In this document: piece after piece, positions 11,259-22,207 of the stretch
Numbering within the stretch: position 1 is the first letter of the stretch
Layout: every line of letters begins with the position of its first letter
Origin: Udeniomyces pyricola
Lineage: Eukaryota; Basidiomycota; Tremellomycetes; Cystofilobasidiales; Mrakiaceae
Direction: 5' to 3'
DNA: 64,000 bases
Assembly (NCBI GenBank): GCA_039545295.1
Contig: BCIK01000025.1
Location: 331,603 to 395,602, forward strand
Position numbers and translations under genes: made by a program
Notes under the pieces: generated by a model
Database searches by the model: none
What the model was told of the DNA's origin: nothing
Seen by the model: the letters and a program-made list of their open reading frames with translations, nothing else

Positions 11259-12380
11259 ATGCCCATCCAAGTACGGTTTAATCTCGTACCATCCTTCCTT
11301 CTCTCTCGGCCCCTCAAAAGATACATCCATCTAGCCAGCTAATTAACCCCCCCCCCCCCTAACCATCGATCACCGACCCGGCTGGACCCTCCTTCCTTCC
11401 AGCACATCGTCGCCTTCGAATACGACCCTGCCAAAGTGACGTCTTCGACCTTGACGACCATCTCTCAAGCCTTTCTTGAGCTCCAAAAGACGTGTCTAGA
11501 TCGCAAGACGAATGAGCCGTACATTGTCAAACTCGTCGGTGGAAAGCAGGATAGTCCGGAGGGGAAGCATCAGGGGATGACGGTACGTTGAAGCATCGAC
11601 ACTTGATGACGAGTCGATGAAGCCAATGGACAAGTAGACAAATTGGGAACGCAAGTTGGGAACGGATTGGATTTGATCGCTGACGAGATGGAAATCTTGG
11701 ACCTAATTTTGGATACGCGGTAATGAATCGATATGGTGATTGGCTCTCCATGACGACTTACTACGCTACAGCATGTCTTTCTCGTTGAATTCAAGGTTCG
11801 TACCCTTGGGTGCCCATTCTGTTATTGACAAAAGCGATTTCTCGATCTTAGCATGTGCAGTATGTGATCGCCGTCGTTTTAGCAAGCTAATAACTCATAC
11901 CGGATCATCTTTCTTTCCTGCAATTTTTTCATCATGATGTTTATCTTTCGACCCTGTACATGTTGATCGTTCTGATCGTACCTGCTCCACACTCAATCAA
12001 ATCATACATATCGCCCCTTGAAACCGTGGACTTGTAACCGTCCACGTTATCGCAATCATCAGACGGAAGCCGACAGACAATACTACCTCGACTCCGATCC
12101 CGCACACATAGCCTTCAAGGTACCCTCTTTTCTTCTTTTTTTTTTCTTTTTCTTTTTCTTCTTCTTTTCTCTCGCATGTTCAAGGATCCTATGGATAGGC
12201 TTGATCGATATATCGTCCGGACGCAGAGACTTTCCTCATTAGGGGACATGAGCACCACATCGATAGCTGATCTCTAACCCCCCCCCCCCCCNTTGTTATC
12301 TTGTGTCTACACGGCAGGCCCTCGTCGGACCGACGTTAAAATCCGCCATCGTCTTGGATTTCACCCAGGACGCTTGGTGA
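11259..12380 (+). CDS. stress-responsive A/B barrel (Dabb) domain protein
   Basis: Five short exons (11259..11270, 11403..11582, 11772..11795, 12063..12119, 12318..12380) give 111 residues, all phase 0. The sequence is MPIQHIVAFEYD, then a helix rich in Leu, then HVFLVEFK, TEADRQYYLDSDPAHIAFK and a final strand ending in VLDFTQDAW. The HVFLVEF / YYLDSDPAH pattern and the length of about 100 residues are typical of Dabb proteins, small dimeric ferredoxin-like barrels in plants, fungi and bacteria. The exact function in fungi is mostly unknown; some relatives are polyketide cyclases. Intron 3 is long (267 bp). Intron 4 contains a C-run and one undetermined base at about 12292. Confidence 0.85.
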
Positions 12381-13115
12381 TGGATCGATTGATGGTTTTC
12401 GAAATTCGAATGATCGATGGGGGAGGCCAGATCGAATCCATATCTTGATATGATGGGAAAACCCAAAAGGAAAAAAGAAACCCAATATTTGATAATAACC
12501 ATGATAGCAAATCCCGCTGACGAATATATATATATGTATGTACTAAGCTGAGTGAAAGGGAGAAGGGGGGGGGGATCGGAAATGGGAGAATAACAGAACG
12601 CGTCTAACTGGCCCGGTCAAGATCGGAAAGAAACTGGATGGAACGTTCGTTCAGTGAGACGTTAGAATAGAGGATGAGAAGAAAAACATATGGTTGAGTA
12701 GGGACGATGATAATGAATGAATGAAGGAATGGGTTGCATCCATCACCTCGTCGAGATGGATGGAGGTTGATTATTTAATGGGAGCTCGCGATCGATTCGA
12801 TCCGATTCGATTCGATCCGATCGACCGAGATACGGGTCGGAAAGGAAGAAGTGAGAGAGAGTTGAATAAAGGTAAAATAAATAAATATAAAGTGAATGTG
12901 TGAGGGAGAGAGTGTGTATGTGTGTATGTGTAAAAGGTTTCAAGAGTTCTTCTAGGCGAACCGGTTTCAGATATATATATATATAAAGAGCAGGCCGACA
13001 GACCGCGGGAAGAAGAAGTAAGATTAAAAAAAAAGAAGCCAAGAGGCATGGGTTCTCTAGTGAAATCGAGCCGACAGGGGAAGAGCGGGGCGGGCAGGGA
13101 GGGGGTAAGCTTCGT
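12381..13115. other. convergent intergenic region with simple repeats
   Basis: Between two genes that end towards each other. It holds a GATTCGATC-type tandem repeat at about 12792-12830, TG-rich repeats at 12898-12935 and an AT repeat near 12972. The ORFs here are repeat artefacts; no gene is supported. Confidence 0.6.
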
Positions 13116-15539
13116 CTAGTATTTGTTAGCGCGGTAGGTGCACGTGCTGACGAGATATGGGAGGACTATTGGTAGCGATCGAAGAGGAAGGAACGCGAGT
13201 GTTTTTTTTTTTCAGGGGAAAGTGGGAAATGGAGGGAGAAGGCGTTAGATGATGTCGAGCATGGGAGGTGAGAGAGGAGGAAGCGCGGCGGAGGGGTGAG
13301 GGATTGATTGACGTACTGGAGAGGGAAACGAGGAGAAACGCGACCCAGGTCTAAATGAAGCGCAAATTTGGAGCGAGCAAAACATTCAAAATAAATAGAT
13401 AGATAAATAGATAGGATGAGGTAACATCGTAAACACAACGTCAGTAAAAGAAGGAACGAGAAAGGTGTTTCCTTTTCTTCCTTTACCCTCCCTCATTTGA
13501 GGTATCTGTCATGGATCAAGCAAACAAGAAGAGAGAAGGATAAAAGTGCGCACAAGGATGAGGCCGTTGCCGAACGAGGCTGAGATTCCAGTGGAGGTGG
13601 ACACTTGGCCGATCGATCGAGCCCTGCAACGAGAGAGGAGTGGAAGAAACACACAGGAAAAGTAAAGAAAAGAAAAAAAGCGAGGAGCGAGAGGAAGAGA
13701 GTCGAGACAAGGATGTGATGCAGGAGGAGGAAAGAGGAAAGAAAAGTTCAGTTAGGATAAGAAGGACACATGGAACGGGACGCTTTCTCGTTTCTCCTTG
13801 TATGGCCTCGAAATCCATAGCACGAGAAAGGGGTGTGGGAGGACAAGATGGTACGAACTTGATAAACGTCGACGTCCAGATGGCGGCTCCGATGACCAAG
13901 CCAATGGCCGAAACGATGCTCCAGAAGGAAGCGATGAGGAAGGTGACTCGACGGGGAATTACGCCAAAGATGAACGCGAGGAGGGCAGCACAGGACCCGA
14001 TCTGGTGTGGTTTGGGTTCGATTCGGTATGAATGGATTCACAAAGGGATTTTTGTTTTTGTTTTTGTTTTTGGAGAATGGGCCAGTTCAGTAATAATAAA
14101 AAAACCATAGCGGAAGAACGACGTGACCTCGAGGGCGTGAAGTAGCGATGTGGAGACGGATTGAGAACCGTCAAGAAAGAAAGACCCACGAAGATGCACC
14201 AAAACGCAGCGATGGTGAATCGGCCCTGTTTGATCAAGAAAGAGCCGAGTGTTAGCCCATGTGCTGGGTGTGGTGGTGTGGAACAAGAATCAGATGGACT
14301 CAAGCTTACGAGGCTGGCACTGTTGGTAAAGTCGGATGAATCCGGAAGACGGGTGGAAATTCTGAGGATAGTGGGGGTTTGTGGTCAAAGACGGCGCAGA
14401 GGTAGCGTAGGGGTGGGGTATGAGCCGAAGGAGAAGGGAACAGATGAAATCAACATCCCATCGGTATCACACATAGGAGTAGTGGTTGCGTCAAAGACGA
14501 ATCAAGCACTGTCAGTCAAGAGTCAACTGCGACCAAAGGACTGACTGGTTCCTGATTTGCTTGTTGGGTGCGTCAGCAAGGATGACCAGCTCCGGTTCGA
14601 AGCGCAGACCGAAATGCGAGTTGGCGCAGTTACCCTTGCCGTCTTCAACGCGTCGCGTCATAAGGATCAACAGAGTTCACCAACACGTCAGTCAGTCAGT
14701 CAGTCGTGTTTCATGTCGTCAGTGTGGATTGAGGAGACGCTCACCAATGTAACCACAGTAATTCATGAGACCCCATCGGTACTCGTCGCGAAGACCACCC
14801 ATTGTGCCGAGCGTGGTGAGGTTGGTGGAGGACGCATAGATGGAATTCGTGGCTGCAAGTCCACAAGAACGACCGAAAAACGTCATCGGTCAGAAAAGTT
14901 GGTCGTTGTGTTACTTTCGAGGAGAAGGTTCAGGGTAGACTGGGAGACGACCGGATAGTGCCAGACAGTGGATAGGTCCAGTAGATCAAGGAGAATTGTG
15001 CCAAGTCAACGCGCACGCCTTACCTCCGATCGCGGTTCCAACGCCGCCAGAGTGGATGGTGATCATCTCGATCATCTTGGGCAAGGAGCCGCTGTTGATC
15101 TGTCCGATATGGACAAACGCCATGAGGATACTGGCAGCCAGGCTGTGGAAGGGACGATAGCAGAGTGAGGGGGCGCCGTCGAAAAGTCGCCGAGATCGGG
15201 ACCAAACATGAGGCGAGTGAAATCGCAAGGCCAAGAGAAAGTATCGCCAGATCCGTTTGAGGACGCGAGGGAAGGAAGGGAGGGGGAGGGAGAGGTTAAT
15301 TAAAGAATGATGGAATGAAGAAGAGAGGGCAACGGCCGACGTACGTGAAGAACGAAGCCGCTCCGATGCAATCTGAGAGTCAGTTGAGGCAGAAAAGAAA
15401 AGAAAGGCGGGAGACAAGGCAGAATCCATCAGGTCTTGAGCGACGCGACGGGACGCGATCTGATGTACTGTATCATCAACCAGGACGAGGGCCGAGGGAG
15501 AAAGACAAAGAGAGTGGTGGCCGTACATTCGCCTCGCAT
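13116..15539 (-). CDS. SUR7/PalI-family four-span membrane protein
   Basis: Eleven exons (15539..15527, 15372..15345, 15142..15024, 14852..14745, 14642..14546, 14361..14310, 14225..14106, 14001..13859, 13623..13554, 13350..13317, 13165..13116) close to 277 residues. Span 1 is near the N-terminus (GAASFFTLAASILMAFVHI). A long external loop carries GLMNYCGYIG and GNCANSHFG cysteines. Then come FTIAAFWCIFVGLSFL, FLIASFWSIVSAIGLVIGAAIW and a last span ending SILPYLVSTCTYR. This four-span plan with a cysteine loop and a final LPY...CTYR resembles SUR7/Pun1/PalI proteins of plasma-membrane eisosome patches and pH sensing. The first two exons are very short, so the start is less certain than the rest. 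The donor of exon 7 (GTTTTT) is weak. Confidence 0.75.
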
Positions 15540-15902
15540 GATGAGCGGGAAGGTAAGAAGGATATGGGGAGTGGATGGGAAGTCGGGAGAAAGGCGAAGG
15601 GGAACGAGGCAAGAAGTCGGGAGGCGAAAGAACTGGAAAACAAGAGAGGGGGGCGACGTGAAGGGGAGAAGAGAGGGGCAGCTGCTAGCAGATAACTAGC
15701 CATCCGTTTTACACATTCCATTCACCGGTCTAGACCGCCCACCTTGGCCTACCATGCACCATGCACCCGCTCCCACTTGGTTCAATCTTTTTTTTTTCCT
15801 TTTTTTTTCTTTTGCTTCTTCTTTGATCCGCTTCTTCTTCGCCCATTCATCACTTAACCACATCCACAAAACTCATCCCCAGCGTTCAGTCCTAGCCTCT
15901 GA
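15540..15902. other. intergenic, no gene seen
   Basis: Lies between the start of the SUR7-like gene and the end of TSNAX, both on the minus strand. It has a plus-strand T-rich stretch at 15789-15835 that would be A-rich on the transcribed strand. No gene supported. Confidence 0.55.
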
Positions 15903-17870
15903 TCAGCTAGCGCTCGGCTTCTGTCCTCCCCTCCCCGCCGGTCGACCGCCCGCCTCTCCATCCGGCTTACGCTTACGATCCGATGATCCTCCACCACGCC
16001 CGCCTCCTCGAGCTCCACTTCCCCTCCCACTTCCACCTCGACTAGAGCCGCCGCTCTCGCTATGGCCGAGCCCTCCATCCTCGTCGCCTCCAGGGTTCCC
16101 TTCCGCCGCCGACGCCGCGAGACCTCGTCGGACCATCTCGGCCAAAACATCCTCTTGGCCAGTAAACTCTTGACGACGCAACGCCACTTGGTATGCCGCT
16201 ACATAGGGGAAAAAATAAGAAAAAGAAAAAAGAGGGAGAGAGAGAAGAAGAGAGAAAGCAGCAACAACGTCGAGTCAGAACATCCGGTTCTCATATAGGA
16301 AGAGGCGTCTCAAAAGAGGATGGTTCAGGATGGGAACTGAAAACTCACCTTTCTCAATCTTCTCCAGACTCTGAGATGTGATCTCGTTCTTCTTCCACAG
16401 GTTCGGAATGGTCGTCATGAGTTCCAGCTCTGATAAATGACAGATACGTGGCATACAAAATCCAAGATAAATCAGCCATCTGTCTTGCCAAGAAAGAAAG
16501 GAAGAAATACCAACTGCCAACCACAAGATGAAAAAGAAAAAGTGAGGGGAGAATTCGAGTTGAAGCAGGACGAACGGGCTTTCATATCCCGCACAAACGC
16601 CACGGTGCCGAGCGCCTTATCGTGTTGACCAAGACCGATAGCGTTGAGCGTGTATCGCATGAGCTCGCCTGTTCGTTGTCAATAAAGAGAGGGCCGAATC
16701 AACGTCTACTCACTTCACCGTTTAGTAAGCAGGATGAATTAATTGTACGACCCGCCCAACTCACCAGAGAGGTCACTCAAGCCGAGGATGTAATCTGCAC
16801 TCGTAACTTTAAAGAACTGAAGTGTGAGAGAAACAGATAGAAGTGAGAGACCCACGATACGAATGAACAAGTGAGTGAACGAGTGAGACCATGCGGCAGG
16901 GGGATGCGTGGGCGACAACGCATCGACCACAGTAAGAGAGAGAGATGTATGGGCACTCACGGGAACCCCCTCCGCGTTGGTGAGGCACGACTGGACGGTT
17001 TCCAGAGTGATGAGCCCTCCATCAGTCTCGAGGAAGTACATGAACGAGATTGCTTCAATGTACTCTTGCAAGCCCCCAGACCTTTATAAAATAAAATAGA
17101 AAAGAGGGCCAAAAACAAAGGTCAGAGGAAGGATCAAGGTTGGAAAGGTATATCAGCTTAGAATGTATGTCGGCGCGTTCAGACTGACGTCACCCATACG
17201 CCTTTTCGGCCCATCAGCATTCGGCCACCATCCGAACCCGAGATAGAGTTCTACGCACACATTTCGCTCGTACAACCAAAACTCTCCTTCGTCTCGAAAC
17301 TCTTCTCCGATTTTTTCAAAGAGCAAGCGGATCTCGGCGTCCTTCTGCTTGGGCTCGGCGAAAGGATCGAGCTTGAGCCGTTCTTGTTGCTGCTCGAGAC
17401 CGGTCAAAGAAGCCTCTCCGCTAGGTTCATCGACAGCCATCGCATGGGAGCCATCAGCAGCGATAAGAACAGGGTCTGGCTCCGAGACGGAAGGCACGCT
17501 AGGAGGATCGGAAGGAGGAGGAGCCGCGAGGGAGAGTCGATGCAATAGGAAGATGAGCTTCTTGGAGAGGGCCGTGATATCCCGACTCAATTTAATGAGG
17601 CGTTCACGCTTGTCGGTCTATCAGAAAAGACGTATGTTGCAGACGATGGTGATAGCCGATTGAGTATGGGTTGAGAGCGACCGGCCAAGATTGAGTGGGC
17701 AGAAGGGAACCGAAATGCAAGCATGAGCGCCTGCAGAAACGAAAAAGGGTTGAGGCAGGCAAACAAACGGAGAGACGTACGTGCGCATCAAGGTGACCCC
17801 TGAAGCGACCAAAGTCGGCGAGGATACGCTCCGAGCGGAGTAGAGATGGGTCAGGCGAGAGTTCGGTCAT
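15903..17870 (-). CDS. TSNAX: translin-associated factor X (TRAX)
   Basis: Seven exons (17870..17781, 17617..17259, 17081..16961, 16816..16765, 16668..16576, 16429..16349, 16198..15903) give 363 residues. Family signatures in order: HLDAH..DKRERLIKLSRDIT, then KKLIFLLHR, LLFEKIGEEF, GLQEYIEAISFMYFLETDG, DYILGLSDLSGELMRY and a final helix with NEITSQSLEKIEKAAYQVALRR. TRAX pairs with translin to form the C3PO-type complex that binds and cleaves small RNA, tRNA leaders and passenger strands. TRAX provides the acidic catalytic residues; the E-A and E-L-M-R helices are present. Two parts are unusual: an insert of about 60 Pro/Ser/Glu-rich residues after FLLHR, and a Gly/Arg/Ser-rich tail of about 65 residues with RGG-like repeats that could bind RNA. 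Confidence 0.93.
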
Positions 17871-18870
17871 GGGCGAGATGGTGACGAGATCGGAAGACGG
17901 GTGTGGGTTGGGACGGATTTGGGTGGGTGGATGACGGAAGGTGTTCGCGTGTAGCCGATCCAAATGTAACTGTTTAGTTAGATCGAGCTGCTTCAGGCTG
18001 CAGGCTCCATTCGATCGCGCATGATGCGCCTGCTCCAATATTGCAATTCAACATGTATATACAATCGCAGATCATGGTCATGCATGATGATGTACATGAA
18101 TGGTGCACTGCTCATATTGACGCTGAGCTGATACGAGCGGCAGTCTGCCTGCTCTTTACTTCACGTGTACACGCAATAGTCCTACGTAGCTGAAAGAAAT
18201 CGGAAACATGTTAATTAAATGGGCAAATTCCCCCACGTGAGTCGATCAACGTTCAACGTTCAAGAACCAGTACTCAAGCTCCGAGTGACCAATCTCGCTA
18301 CTTGATAGATACAGTTGCTGCAGACCGGTCAGACAGTCCAGCCGAGCCATTAATAAAGCGGTCATAGTTGACTAGTTTCATCTGGAGGAGTTCAAGATAT
18401 TCCACGAGGCACAGAGCAAGACGGCACACATGAATCGAGACCAGTATTAAAATATGGGCAAGAGTGTCCAAGGAAAAAAGCTGATGCAAAAGCGAAAGTG
18501 ATGATTAAAAAGGTGGTTTGGGGAAAGAAAGGATGGGTTGGTTTTAGAAGGAAGGGAAGCAATGTTAATGCCAAAGTTGTCGAGCTGGAAAGCGCAAGAA
18601 AATGAGAAGATCTGAACCAGCTGGATGCGAAGGAAGACAGAGAAATAAGAACCGAGTGTCCGTGTAACTATGATCTACCGGAGAGATTAAGAGAGGATAA
18701 GAGAGAGGAGCAAAGATTGAGAGAAAAGAAAGGCAAAAGGCCCGAGATGACTGAGAGGAATGAAGATGCTGAGATACGAGAAACCATAAAATGCTGAAAG
18801 ATGGGAAGAAGTTGAAAGGGAAAAGAAAAAAAAAGATGGAAGAGGAGGGCCTGTACTACGAGATCAAAGA
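17871..18870. other. intergenic, no gene seen
   Basis: One kilobase between the TSNAX start and the end of the next minus-strand gene. It has ATGCATGATGATG-type short repeats near 18075-18100 and the doubled AACGTTCAACGTTCAAG at 18249-18264. No convincing frame or RNA gene was found. Confidence 0.55.
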
Positions 18871-20342
18871 CTACTTGACCTGCAGAAGCATGGAAGCGGC
18901 CGACGAAGCCAAAGACTCGAGCGTGGAGACTCGAACGCAGCTGGCTCCATCGAGGGAGGCGGTGAAGCCTCGTCGGCAAGAGTGAATGACGCAGGATCCG
19001 TTAACGCAGGCGACGGAGTTGGTGTTGGGGAGCTCGGTGCAGTCCTGACCCTTGGCCTCGCCCTCGACGAGGGAGTATCGGCAACCACCGCCTGATGGTA
19101 GCAGAAGGAGGAACAAAGCAAAAAGCGAGAAAATCATCGTCAGTCATCCGATACTAATCTCTGATCCAAATGATCCCCTTCTATATCAGGGAATGTCACG
19201 TACAAGACTCGATGTTGGACTGGGTGTCGATGCACTCGAAGCCGGCCCTCGAAACAGTCTTGGCTCGGGCGGATCCAGGAACGCCACAAGCAGTTTGGAG
19301 GGCGGGGCAAGCACCGAGAGCTCGAGCGTGCATGTCGACTCGTCGTCGTCGCTGGGAAGCAGAGGTAGTGGCGCAGGTGTAGGTGGAGTCAGAGACGAGG
19401 GTGAGGGTTCGACCGTTGGGGCAAGCGTCGCAGACACCGTCGCAAGCTGTAAGGGATGAAGGAGGCAAAGGTCAGAGCGGAATACTCGGGCAGGCCAGAG
19501 GGGTTGCTGGCTGGGTCGGGCCTGCGGAGGCCAGGCCGGAGCAGTCGAAATGATGAGTACTCACTGAAGGTGCAGGCGACGGAGCTGCAAGTACCAGCGG
19601 TAGCGTTGTCAGGGTAGACACAAGACGACGTGGCGCCCTGAACGTTGGTCAAACCGACAGGCTCAAGAAGACCAATAGCGCCATTGAGGACTGGTGAGGT
19701 GGAAAACGAAGAGGAAAGAGAATTCGGCCGAAGCGCAAGTTAGCTCGGCGATCATCCCACGTGGCCCGCGCAAGTGTCGATCGATGTCCTTGATCGGATG
19801 ATCGTCGATCGCTGACTTCCTCCTGATCCTTCCACATGGTTGAAGATCACTCACGACTTCCGACCGAACCGAGGAGGCCAGTACCCTGGGCCTTCTGCTT
19901 GATCAGAGCTTGAGAGTCGACGGTCAAGCCACCGTTGACAACATCCTGAAGTAATATAGAACAGAGCCACAAAACCAATCAGCCACCAGCCGATCAACTC
20001 AGATAGTCGGCCAATCATCTGGGGCGATATATACAGGAGACAGTGGCCAAAAAAAAGACATTGACTCACCTCACAAAGACAGAGCGTTCCGAGGTCGATA
20101 GCTGGGACGACAAGCGTGATCAGGCCGGCGACAGGAAGGGTGGTTTTGGGGATAGCAACTCCAACGTTGGCCTGCGCATGAGATGGATGTAGACGAAAGT
20201 CAGACAGGTCGTCCTCGATAGCCTCAAAACAGCTTGAGCAAAGAGCTGTGGTCAAGGTGTTACTCACGCAGACTTCGAGGAGAGCAGCGTTGGCAACCGA
20301 AGCAGAAAGAATGAGGGCTGCAGCGAAAGTCTTGGCGAACAT
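18871..20342 (-). CDS. secreted Cpl1-like cysteine-rich protein
   Basis: Six exons (20342..20268, 20171..20070, 19945..19855, 19690..19565, 19446..19204, 19091..18871) give 285 residues. It starts with a clear signal peptide (MFAKTFAAALILSASVANA). The middle is a Gly/Val/Leu-rich segment, then come cysteine clusters, including CDGVCDACPNGRTL. The C-terminal module (QDCTELPNTNSVACVNGSC, then CRRGFTASLDGASC) matches the pattern of basidiomycete Cpl1-like proteins, named from a Cryptococcus protein with a role in capsule and host interaction. It is expected to be secreted or wall-bound. Thirteen or more cysteines suggest disulfide bonds. Function in this organism is not known. Confidence 0.85.
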
Positions 20343-22207
20343 GTTGACAGATGGAGAAGTCGAAGAGGTAAAAGTTGGCGAAGGGGAAATCAAAGAGCAA
20401 GGAAAGGGAGAAGGTGAAGTAGTCTATGTAAGGAAAGAGGTGAGAAGAAGATGAGAGAGGAAAGGTGTTGGGAGATAGACGATGAAGTTTTCGTGTTTTA
20501 TACGTCTCACCAGAGATACACTACGTATCCTCCATACCCATGCAAGAGTACGAATGCAAATCTGAGCAAACAAAAAACCCTAAGGATCGGCCGCCTGTAA
20601 TCTGGCTGAGTCTTCCGACGACTATCGACGACCCGTGAGGTCCTGAGGCTGCGTGACGCGTGGAGTTCTTTCTCCCACCCAAGGGTAGAAGGAATTGATT
20701 TGCAGCGAAACATCGAGAGGCTCAAATCCTCTCGAGATGTAGTCAGGGCATGCATACAATTCGAAGGGGGCTGCGGGATGGAGGGAAAAAGGTTAGCATG
20801 ATCATCGTGTTTCGCATGTTCTTCTAATCAATTGCCCATTATGATGCATAAGTTCCGCTTCGATCACCACGTTGATCGGAATCTGGAATAAGAATGCCTA
20901 TGTGAACGATCAAATCGATGAGAACGATGGAAGTAGACATGAATGGGTAAAGATCACGTTGGGGAAGCAAGGTTTTCGGCTATTCAAGAACTTAAGCTTT
21001 GGTGAGCCATTGCGACCGGAAATAAGATTATCCGTGCGGTAGATCCGATGAATGGGGCATCGCATGCGCGGCGCGCGATTGGACAAATCTCGTCAAGCCG
21101 TACTTAGCCGGTAACCGGTACTCAGCTGGGCCCGGTCGGCGAATTTGAGTGCCGCGCGCGCGACCGTATGTACAACGCAAAACCGAGTTTCCGCTACGAC
21201 TCTTTTCCCTCGGACGATCCGCGCTCCGAGGTCCGCACCATGGAAATCCGGAATCGTGATATTGCGATGCGAGACACGTTCCACAAATGAATGAGCATGA
21301 CCCATGAAAGCCGTCGTTTGACGTTTGTCACTGGTGTCAAGCTGGTCACCGGTGAGTGCGGTGAGCGCGGCATGAGCATGCTTGGATCCGACGGGCCATG
21401 CGGCTTGCTTGGCAGCGCGATCCACGATCCTCGATCCACGCCTGCTTGTATGAAGTACGTACTCAAAAGCAGCGTACGAAGCTATACTGAGTCAAAGAAA
21501 AATATATACACGAAACAAGGTGGAACAACCTTGCGTGTAAAGACAAAGGAAGAACAAAACAGATCTACGGTGGTGAGCACAGAGTAGCGATCATCTCGTT
21601 AGCTTGCATCCGAGGCAGCGATCATTGTAGATCGATGATGATCGATGCTAATCCTGGCCATCCTGATCATGATCGATGGTCAATCATCTAGTCAACCACC
21701 ATATTCGTCGACTCTATAGCATACGTATCATGAACTATGTTTAAGCATCATGCATCAAGCGTATCAGGTTCATATTTGATCGGTGATCGCTTACCCGCGA
21801 AGATGGATTAGGAATCAAACATAGCAGCCTACGCCGTGCGCGCGGCCCTGGACCCTGACTGCTTCGGTGCGACGTGTGAGACTTCGAGTTTCGAACCACC
21901 TCAAGGGCGAGCCGCGCCTACGTTCGACGTCGGAAGACGACCCGTCAAAGGAAGGTTATGACGGCGCCTACAAAGGTCAAAAAAGGCATGATCATCTCGC
22001 AGGCATAAAAGAGTATAGACACTAGGTGTCACGCAGTCAAAGGGTTCCGAATTCGGTAGCGAAGTAATCTCAAAAGGGAATAGAAGAGAAAAAAAAGTCG
22101 GACGCCGGGGGCAGCCGACGGAGGCCGAGTGTTTAAGGAAAGCGATGAACGTGGGGAGAGGTATACAGCATGCACACGGTATATACGTACGTCGCACGAG
22201 CTTTGAT
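20343..22207. other. gene-free stretch of 1.9 kb
   Basis: No frame has coding character on either strand. The sequence contains several GATCGATG/ATGATCGATC motifs and other palindromes around 21620-21700. A small repeat GGTGAGTGCGGTGAGCGCGG lies near 21350. It may carry regulatory DNA for the gene upstream at 20342, an unannotated RNA, or relic sequence. Confidence 0.5.
21620..21700. repeat. cluster of GATCGATG palindromic motifs
   Basis: GATCGATG or a close variant occurs about three times, with nested ATGATCGAT and TGATCATGATCGATGG palindromes, within 80 bp. The role is unknown; possibly protein-binding or chance in an AT-rich, gene-free stretch. Confidence 0.4.

Noticed and set aside
15854..16150. 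Minus-strand ORF in an alternative frame over the TSNAX tail
   Set aside because: It overlaps the last TSNAX exon in another frame. The frame continuing from the conserved TRAX helix is the correct one.
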